9,621 nt of DNA, from NCBI GenBank assembly GCA_031548835.1, contig JAVBQS010000072.1, positions 1 to 9,621 on the forward strand. Direction: 5' to 3'. Shown piece after piece: positions 1 to 5,333 of the stretch. A model generated the notes under the pieces. That model was not told the origin of the DNA. It ran no database searches and saw only the letters and a program-made list of their open reading frames with translations. This DNA is from WQTU01 sp031548835 (GTDB lineage: Bacteria > Spirochaetota > Spirochaetia > CADAEX01). Position numbers and translations under genes: made by a program. The first letter of the stretch is position 1. Each line of letters starts with the position of its first letter.

Positions 1-85
1 TCATACAATATTATTTATGTTATGTCCAACTTATTTATAACAACTCTTCGCTTGCTAACCCAAACTGAATTATACTTTTAAAAAT

Positions 86-352
86 CTAAAAAATATTTAT
101 ATGCATACTGCTTGTTGCTGAATTTTGCAATAGTATAATAACATTTTTTCTGTGCCAATAAGGTATTTTTATATCATTAACACAAGTAGTATTTTGTGTT
201 ATATAGATATTGCCAATTTCAATTCTATCTACATAATTAACTGTGCTATAACTAATATTTTTCCAGACCAGAAGAGTTGAAAAAGCATCTTTATTTACTT
301 CAGCTTCAAAATCCAGCCTGTGCCTACTGGCCCCTGTAACATTTGATTTATT
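86..352 (-). pseudogene. Possible coding remnant, no start codon
   Basis: Reading the minus strand there are 88 codons without a stop, bounded by an in-frame TAA just upstream (353-355) and TAG at 86-88. In such A+T-rich DNA this length without a stop is unlikely by chance. The conceptual product looks protein-like: it opens with TGASRHRLDFEAEV and continues through alternating hydrophobic stretches such as TLLVWKNISY and YVDRIEIGNIYI, suggestive of beta strands. There is no ATG, GTG or TTG near the beginning. The only nearby ATG (about 339-341) lies in another frame and stops after 15 codons, so a frameshift or 5' loss is plausible. It lies 36 bp downstream of nspC on the same strand. I do not recognise the family. 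An 8-bp dyad, TAACACAA / TTGTGTTA (178-201), lies inside it. It could be a decayed gene, a C-terminal fragment, or chance. Confidence 0.35.
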
Positions 353-388
353 TTATATGAATTTATACTCAACGCTTTATAAAAATTG

Positions 389-1549
389 TTAGGACAATCT
401 TTTTTTAAAATCATTATAGCCGAACGTGCGGATAATATTATATTCTCCATTTTTGCTCACAGCTTCAACAATAGAGGGCAGCGGAACTCCGTTAAATGTT
501 GTTGTTTTTACCATTGAATAGTGTGCCATATCTGTAAAAACAAGCCTGTCGCCGGACTTTAGTTCTTTATCAAAAGAGTAGCTGCCGATTATGTCGCCTG
601 CAAGACAGGAGCAGCCGCCTATAATATAATTATATTTTTTTTCTCCAGGAAACCCAGAACTTATTATCATTGGCCTGTAAGGCATTTCAATAACATCAGG
701 CATATGTGTAGATGCAGAAGCATCAAGTATTGCAATATTGTCGCCGTTATGCACTATATCTATTACAGTAGAAATAAATACTCCTGTGTTAAGCGCTACA
801 GCTTCTCCAGGTTCAAGAAAAACATCTATATTATTATAACGCTTCTTAAAATCTATAATTAATTTACACAGCAGCTCTATATCATAGTCATTGCGGGTAA
901 TGTGATGGCCTCCGCCGAAATTGACCCATTTCATTTTGCTGAAAAATCTGCCAAACTGTTTTTCTACAGCATCTAAAGTGCGTTCAAGAGAATCTGAATT
1001 TTTTTCGCATAGTGTGTGAAAGTGAATTCCTGAAATACTATCAAGCTGATCTTCTTCAAAATTTTTAAGCGTTACTCCAAGCCTTGAACCTGGCCTGCAT
1101 GGATCATATATTGCTGTTTCTGTTTCGCTATGCTGCGGGTTTACCCGTATCCCGGCACTTATCTTTTTGTTTTGTTTTTTTATCACAGGAATAAATTTTT
1201 TAAGCTGGCTAAAAGAGTTAAATACAATATGATCTGAAATTTCTATAATTTCTTCAAACTCATCTTCTTTAAAAGCAGGGCTGTATGTGTGCACTTCTTT
1301 TCCAAACTCTTCCCTGCCAAGCTTTGCTTCATGAAGTCCGCTTGCGCAAACTCCTGCAAGATATTGTTTTATCAATGGGTAAAAGTGAAACATTGCAAAA
1401 CCTTTTTGCGCAAGAAGTATTTTGCATCCTGTTCTTTTTTGTACAGAATCAAGAATTTTAAGATTTGTTTCAAGATCATCCCTGTCCACTACAAAAGATG
1501 GAGAGGGGCATTTATATGGATCTATTCTTTTATAAATATTTCTTTCCAT
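389..1549 (-). CDS. nspC: Carboxynorspermidine decarboxylase
   Basis: This is a 386-aa PLP-dependent fold-III (alanine racemase-like) decarboxylase. The family removes CO2 from carboxyspermidine or carboxynorspermidine, the last step of the aspartate-semialdehyde route to spermidine or norspermidine, in the cytoplasm. Visible motifs are the N-terminal PSPSFVVD strand (16-23), the PLP Schiff-base lysine in LLAQKGFA (Lys49), GIHFHTLCE (174-182), the glycine loop NFGGGHHITR (210-219), EPGEA (246-250) and GGCSCLAGD (311-319), which holds the active-site cysteine equivalent to that of ornithine decarboxylase. Length matches the family. The ATG at 1549 lies inside the end of the upstream dehydrogenase gene and has no good Shine-Dalgarno sequence, so translation is probably coupled. 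No other usable start precedes the conserved PSPSFVVD. Diaminopimelate decarboxylase is a distant relative, but the HFHTLCE and GCSCLAGD motifs and the partner gene favour NspC. Spermidine versus norspermidine specificity cannot be read from sequence. Confidence 0.93.
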   Translation of the reverse strand: MERNIYKRIDPYKCPSPSFVVDRDDLETNLKILDSVQKRTGCKILLAQKGFAMFHFYPLIKQYLAGVCASGLHEAKLGREEFGKEVHTYSPAFKEDEFEEIIEISDHIVFNSFSQLKKFIPVIKKQNKKISAGIRVNPQHSETETAIYDPCRPGSRLGVTLKNFEEDQLDSISGIHFHTLCEKNSDSLERTLDAVEKQFGRFFSKMKWVNFGGGHHITRNDYDIELLCKLIIDFKKRYNNIDVFLEPGEAVALNTGVFISTVIDIVHNGDNIAILDASASTHMPDVIEMPYRPMIISSGFPGEKKYNYIIGGCSCLAGDIIGSYSFDKELKSGDRLVFTDMAHYSMVKTTTFNGVPLPSIVEAVSKNGEYNIIRTFGYNDFKKRLS

Positions 1550-2706
1550 GGTAAGCCGTATTTGTTAAGGTCATCCATGAATGGATCAGGATCAAACTGT
1601 TCCATATTAAAAACACCTTTTCCTTTCCATTTTCCTGTAAGCATCATTTTTGCGCCTATCATTGCAGGAACACCTGTTGTGTAGGATATAGCCTGGGATT
1701 GTACTTCCTTATATGCTGCTTCATGATCGCAAATATTATAAACAAAATATTCTCTTTCTTTTCTATCTTTTATACCTTTTATAAAACATCCTATACATGT
1801 CCTTCCTTTAGTAAGAGGGCCGAGAGATGCAGGATCAGGAAGAAGAGCTTTAAGAAACTGGAGCGGAATAATTTCATGCCCATTGTAAATAACAGGATCA
1901 ATTCTAGTCATGCCGACATTTTCAAGAACTTTAAGATGATTAAGATAGTTATCTGAAAATGTCATCCAGAATCTTGCTCTTCTAATTGTTGGTATATTTT
2001 TTACAATAGATTCAAGTTCCTCATGATACATAAGATATATTTTCATGGGCCCTATTCCTTCGGGGAAATCATATATTTTGTTTACAGAAAGAGGATCTGT
2101 CTCTTTCCACTCTCCATTTTCATAATATTTTCCGCGCGCAGAAACTTCCCTGATATTAATCTCAGGATTAAAGTTTGTTGCAAAGGGCTGACCATGATTC
2201 CCTGCATTACAATCAATAATATCAAGTTCATGAATCTCGTCAAAATAATGTTTAAGGGCATAAGCTGTGTAAACATTTGTAACACCCGGGTCAAAGCCGC
2301 TTCCAAGAAGAGCCATCAATCCCTTATTTTTAAATTTATCCTGATAATCCCACTGCCATTTATAGCAGAATTTTGCTTCATCTTTAGGTTCATAATTTGC
2401 AGTATCAAGATAGTTGATACCTGTCTCAAGACAGGCATCCATAATTGTAAGATCCTGATAGGGAAGGGCAACATTTATTATCATATCTGGTTTGTATTTT
2501 TTTATAAGAGCAACAAGCTGCGGCACATTTTCTGCATCAACCTGCGCTGTTGTTATTGGGCGTTTAAGCTGGGAAGCAATTTTTTTACATTTTTCTTCAT
2601 TTCTGCTTGCAAGAACTATTTCATTAAAAACTTCTGAAACCTGCGCACATTTATGAACAACAACCTGGCTAACTCCGCCTGCACCAATAATAAGAACTTT
2701 TGACAT
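1522..2706 (-). CDS. Carboxynorspermidine/carboxyspermidine dehydrogenase
   Basis: This 394-aa protein belongs to the saccharopine dehydrogenase-like family. In this genomic context it is the NADPH-dependent carboxy(nor)spermidine dehydrogenase, which reductively condenses putrescine (or 1,3-diaminopropane) with L-aspartate semialdehyde. The N-terminus is a Rossmann fold with VLIIGAGGVSQVV (4-16). The second strand ends in VLASRNEEK (31-39), whose arginine suggests NADP(H) preference. Further family motifs are INYLDTANYEP (97-107), GSGFDPGVTNVY (135-146) and DCNAGNHG (165-172). Start choice: the ATG at 2704-2706 is preceded by a strong AAGGAG (2713-2718) with a 6-nt spacer. Its last 28 nt overlap the start of nspC, so the two form one operon. 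It diverges from speA, which supports a polyamine rather than a lysine role. True saccharopine dehydrogenase (Lys1/Lys9) is the alternative, but the tight pairing with nspC argues against it. Confidence 0.93.
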   Translation of the reverse strand: MSKVLIIGAGGVSQVVVHKCAQVSEVFNEIVLASRNEEKCKKIASQLKRPITTAQVDAENVPQLVALIKKYKPDMIINVALPYQDLTIMDACLETGINYLDTANYEPKDEAKFCYKWQWDYQDKFKNKGLMALLGSGFDPGVTNVYTAYALKHYFDEIHELDIIDCNAGNHGQPFATNFNPEINIREVSARGKYYENGEWKETDPLSVNKIYDFPEGIGPMKIYLMYHEELESIVKNIPTIRRARFWMTFSDNYLNHLKVLENVGMTRIDPVIYNGHEIIPLQFLKALLPDPASLGPLTKGRTCIGCFIKGIKDRKEREYFVYNICDHEAAYKEVQSQAISYTTGVPAMIGAKMMLTGKWKGKGVFNMEQFDPDPFMDDLNKYGLPWKEIFIKE

Positions 2707-2737
2707 TTCATACTCCTTGAAACAGAAATCTGATAAC

Positions 2738-2833
2738 GGGCAGGATATCCCTGTATTCAGTGCAATTGGATAGGGTACTCCCGTATCCAGCGATAGTCGG
2801 ACAGGGTACTCCCTTGTCTGACTATCGCTGGAT
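2738..2833. repeat. Three-unit degenerate repeat with strong hairpin
   Basis: Three related units start at 2738, 2768 and 2799, 30-31 bp apart. Units 2 and 3 share GGAYAGGGTACTCCC; unit 1 is a diverged version (GGGCAGGATATCCC). Units 1 and 2 also share a GTATYCAG-like tail. Each unit is a small palindrome; unit 2 folds as GGATAGGG-TACT-CCC(G)TATCC (2768-2788). The third forms part of a much larger hairpin: left arm 2785-2806, loop TACT (2807-2810), right arm 2811-2833. It has about 22 paired bases with a single G-T wobble and one bulged T. The element is visibly more G+C-rich than its surroundings. It lies between the dehydrogenase start and its likely promoter, so it would be in the 5' leader or act as DNA. 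A right-arm U-tract is absent, so it is not a typical terminator. Confidence 0.85.
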
Positions 2834-2861
2834 TATATCAGATAGGAGTTCTTATTTTCAA
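2832..2861 (-). promoter_or_regulatory. Predicted promoter of dehydrogenase-nspC operon
   Basis: On the minus strand, TTGAAA (2856-2861) is followed after 18 bp by TATAAT (2832-2837), with an upstream TG giving an extended -10 (TGATATAAT). This is a near-consensus sigma-70-type promoter. Transcription would start near 2825, inside the right arm of the large hairpin, leaving a leader of about 119 nt carrying the repeat units. The -10 region sits in a 14-bp motif that recurs inverted at 3227-3240. Confidence 0.65.
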
Positions 2862-3196
2862 GAATATATTAGCTCTATTTATAAAGAGATTTTTTGATTT
2901 TACAAATATTTTACTCTGTAGTATTAAAATATTAAAACTGGAAAATATTTTACAGGTAATTCACCCATCATTATAGTAAATAAATATTTTAATTAAGCAA
3001 TAATTATGCCATGTGAAAGGCCAAATTTTACCAGTAATAGGCGCTGATTGGATTTTATATTACATAAAACAATGAATTTATAAAAACTAACTATTTTCAG
3101 AATTTTCCCCCCATGCCGGATAATTATTTTGACCTATTTTACCTCTATTCTATTGTGCGTTTTGTATTTTTAAAATATTATTCCTTGAAAATTAAG
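2862..3196. other. Intergenic stretch without a recognised gene
   Basis: This A+T-rich stretch lies between the two divergent promoters. I see no ORF with a ribosome binding site, no RNA gene and no convincing terminator. A run of C (about 3107-3112) is the only marked compositional feature. It could hold upstream regulatory sites, but no repeated motif supports this. Confidence 0.6.
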
Positions 3197-3219
3197 ATTT
3201 GCTAATTATATCAGCAAAT
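3197..3219. promoter_or_regulatory. Dyad upstream of speA promoter, candidate operator
   Basis: A 7-bp perfect dyad, ATTTGCT / AGCAAAT with a 9-bp spacer, lies just upstream of the speA extended -10, about -27 to -49 from the predicted start. A second inverted pair overlaps it: ATTATATCAG (3205-3214) and CTGATATAAT (3230-3239). The location suits a regulator or compensates for the poor -35. No binding protein can be named from sequence. Confidence 0.35.
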
Positions 3220-3226
3220 TAAATAA

Positions 3227-3240
3227 TATCTGATATAATC
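3227..3240 (+). promoter_or_regulatory. Predicted extended -10 promoter of speA
   Basis: TATCTGATATAATC contains an extended -10, TGATATAAT, with TATAAT at 3234-3239. The expected -35 position has no good match, consistent with an extended -10 or activator-dependent promoter. Transcription would start near 3246, giving a leader of about 38 nt. The same 14 bp occur inverted at 2831-2844, at the opposite promoter. Confidence 0.6.
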
Positions 3241-3283
3241 AGCCTGCCATTTTTATATAATCAGGAGAATATAGGCAAAAAAG

Positions 3284-5203
3284 ATGAAAAGAAGCACAGG
3301 AATTAATAGTTGGAGTATAAAAGATTCTGCAGAACTTTATAGCATTGAAAACTGGGGGGCAGGATTTTTTCAAATAAATAAAGATGGTGAAGTTACTGTT
3401 TCGCTTAGAAAAGGCGGTACTCTGGAACCTGTGAGTCTTTATCAGATTATAAAAGGACTTGAAGAGAGGGGAATTACAATGCCTGTCCTTATGCATTTTC
3501 CCGATCTTATATTTAACCGCATAGACAGAATAAACAGAAGTTTTAGAGATGCTATAAAAGAATATGGCTATAATGGATATTATAGAGGAGTCTATCCTAT
3601 AAAAGTTAACCAGCAGCAGCATGTTGTTGAGGAAATGGTAAGATTCGGCACTTCATATAACTATGGCCTTGAGGCTGGAAGCAAGTCTGAGCTTATGATT
3701 GCTATTGCATCGATAAAATCAAAAGAACCTCTTATTATCTGCAATGGATATAAAGATGAAGAATTTATCGATCTTGCACTTTACGGTATGCAGCTTGGAC
3801 TTAATATTTTTCTTGTTATTGAAAGGCCTAACGAAGTTAACACAATGATTTCAAGGGCAAGAAAAATAGGGATAAAACCAAATATAGGAATAAGGGCAAA
3901 ACTTTCTTCTACAGTGGGTGGAAAATGGTCGGAATCAGCAGGCGATCATTCTGTATTCGGGCTTACTGCTTCGCAAATGATAGATGTAATAGATCTTTTA
4001 AAAAAAGAAGAGATGATAGATTGTCTTAAATTTCTCCATTACCATATGGGATCCCAAATTCCTGATATAAGGCATATAAGAGAAGCTGCGGGAGAAGCTG
4101 CCAGAATATATATAAATTTGGTAAAAGAAAACGCTCCTATGGAATATCTCGATATTGGCGGCGGCCTTGCAGTTGACTACGATGGCTCAAAAACTATTTT
4201 TGAAAACAGCAAAAACTACTCTATGGAAGAGTATTGCAGAACAGTAATAGATCTTTTAAAAGAAGCATTTGATGATGCTGGCGTAAGCCACCCCAATATT
4301 GTCTCTGAATCAGGGCGCGCTGTTACTGCATATTCATCTGTCCTTGTTTTTAATATTCTTGATGTAAACAGCCTTATTCCTGAAAATGGCCTTCCTGATA
4401 TTCCGCAGGAAGCGCATGAAACTATTATCAAGCTTAAAGAAATATTAGACACCATGAATATAAAAAATATTCAGGAACATTATCATGATGCTATTTTCTA
4501 CAGAGATGAACTCCGCAACCTTTTTCAGCTTGGAAAGGTAACGCTGAGGGAAAGGGCAATTGCTGAAGAACTATTCTGGAGAGTTATTAAAAAAATTTCT
4601 ATTCTTGCTGAAGATCTTAAATATATTCCGGAAGAGATGAAAATGCTTGAATCAATTATGGCAGATATTTACTATGGCAATTTCAGCCTTTTTCAATCTT
4701 TGCCTGACTGCTGGGCAATTGACCAGCTTTTCCCTGTAATGCCGCTCCACAGGCTTAATGAACAGCCTGCAAACCCTGCCATAATTGCAGATACAACCTG
4801 CGACTGCGATGGTAAAATAGATAAATTTATCGGCCTCTATGATATTAAAAAAAGTATTTTACTGCATTCTCTAAAAAAAGATGAAGATTATGTGCTTGGA
4901 GTTTTTCTTGTAGGCGCTTATCAGGAAACATTGGGAGACCTTCATAATCTTTTCGGCGATACACATGTAATTGGCATTGCAATGGATGAAGATGGAGAAA
5001 TAGAACTTACAAGAGAAATAAGCGGAGACTCTGTTTCAGATGTTTTAAGCTATGTTGAGTATGATCCTTCCTCATTGCTTGAACAGATAAGAACTCTTGC
5101 AGAATTGGGAGTAAAAGAAAAAAGAGTTACAGCAAAACAGAGAAAAGAGATAATGGCTGCTTTTGAAGAAGGAATGAGAGGCTATACCTATTTTGAACTT
5201 TAA
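3284..5203 (+). CDS. speA: Biosynthetic arginine decarboxylase
   Basis: This 639-aa PLP- and Mg2+-dependent enzyme converts L-arginine to agmatine and CO2, the entry to putrescine by the agmatine route. It has the family's full length and opening (SWSIKDSAELYSIENWGAGFF, here from residue 9). Further motifs are the PLP lysine in YPIKVNQQQH (Lys107), LEAGSKSEL (129-137), HYHMGSQIPDI (252-262), the phosphate-binding IGGGLAVDYDG (291-301), SESGRAVTAY (341-350), DTTCDCDGKID (503-513, with the active-site cysteine of the CDCD segment) and GAYQETLGDLHNLFGD (544-559). The helical insertion typical of SpeA lies at about 370-470. The ATG at 3284 places the conserved start correctly; AGGAG (3263-3267) is 16 nt away, and a weaker AGG (3273-3275) is at 8 nt. 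It is divergent from the dehydrogenase-nspC operon. No agmatinase or agmatine deiminase gene is present here. There is no signal peptide, so it is cytoplasmic. Confidence 0.97.
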   Translation: MKRSTGINSWSIKDSAELYSIENWGAGFFQINKDGEVTVSLRKGGTLEPVSLYQIIKGLEERGITMPVLMHFPDLIFNRIDRINRSFRDAIKEYGYNGYYRGVYPIKVNQQQHVVEEMVRFGTSYNYGLEAGSKSELMIAIASIKSKEPLIICNGYKDEEFIDLALYGMQLGLNIFLVIERPNEVNTMISRARKIGIKPNIGIRAKLSSTVGGKWSESAGDHSVFGLTASQMIDVIDLLKKEEMIDCLKFLHYHMGSQIPDIRHIREAAGEAARIYINLVKENAPMEYLDIGGGLAVDYDGSKTIFENSKNYSMEEYCRTVIDLLKEAFDDAGVSHPNIVSESGRAVTAYSSVLVFNILDVNSLIPENGLPDIPQEAHETIIKLKEILDTMNIKNIQEHYHDAIFYRDELRNLFQLGKVTLRERAIAEELFWRVIKKISILAEDLKYIPEEMKMLESIMADIYYGNFSLFQSLPDCWAIDQLFPVMPLHRLNEQPANPAIIADTTCDCDGKIDKFIGLYDIKKSILLHSLKKDEDYVLGVFLVGAYQETLGDLHNLFGDTHVIGIAMDEDGEIELTREISGDSVSDVLSYVEYDPSSLLEQIRTLAELGVKEKRVTAKQRKEIMAAFEEGMRGYTYFEL

Positions 5204-5245
5204 AAATATCTGCTTTTTGAAAAAATCAATTTAAAAAATAAGAAA

Positions 5246-5263
5246 AAAATAAAATTTTATTTT
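5246..5263. terminator. A/T-only palindrome after speA, weak terminator candidate
   Basis: AAAATAAAATTTTATTTT is a perfect 18-nt palindrome 43 bp after the speA stop, ending in T residues. It is composed only of A and T, so the hairpin would be weak. It may be a poor intrinsic terminator or simply A+T-rich sequence. Confidence 0.2.
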
Positions 5264-5289
5264 ACATATGCCTGTTACAAATATAACAG
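5261..5289 (+). promoter_or_regulatory. Dyad and possible promoter upstream of hydrogenase-MCP gene
   Basis: CTGTTA and TAACAG form a 6-bp perfect dyad with a 6-bp spacer (5272-5289). A TTTACA (5261-5266) and a TATAAC (5282-5287) could be -35 and -10 elements, but their 15-bp spacing is short. The dyad would overlap such a promoter and could be an operator. Both calls are tentative. Confidence 0.3.
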
Positions 5290-5333
5290 AGTAGCTATGT
5301 TTTTTATAGTTTGCTGAAAGAGAGGTAGAGGAT

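Noticed and set aside
178..201. TAACACAA/TTGTGTTA hairpin as nspC operon terminator
   Set aside because: It is A+T-rich, about 190 bp past the stop, and not followed by a T-run on the minus strand.
1289..1956. Plus-strand open frames opposite nspC and the dehydrogenase 3' end
   Set aside because: They are shadows of the two minus-strand genes, with no ribosome binding site and no recognisable protein features.
2023..2637. 204-codon plus-strand open frame opposite the dehydrogenase gene
   Set aside because: It lies wholly antisense to a gene with clear family motifs, its product is a phenylalanine/isoleucine/lysine-rich composition with no domain, and it is explained by the codon use of the real gene.
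2738..2833. CRISPR array
   Set aside because: The repeat units abut with no unique spacers, are degenerate and self-palindromic, and no cas gene is nearby.
2785..2833. Intrinsic terminator
   Set aside because: There is no T-run after either arm, and it lies at the start of an operon rather than the end.
2831..3240. MITE or insertion sequence bounded by the 14-bp inverted repeat
   Set aside because: No target-site duplication is evident outside the repeats, and both copies sit at good promoter positions, which explains them better; not fully excluded.
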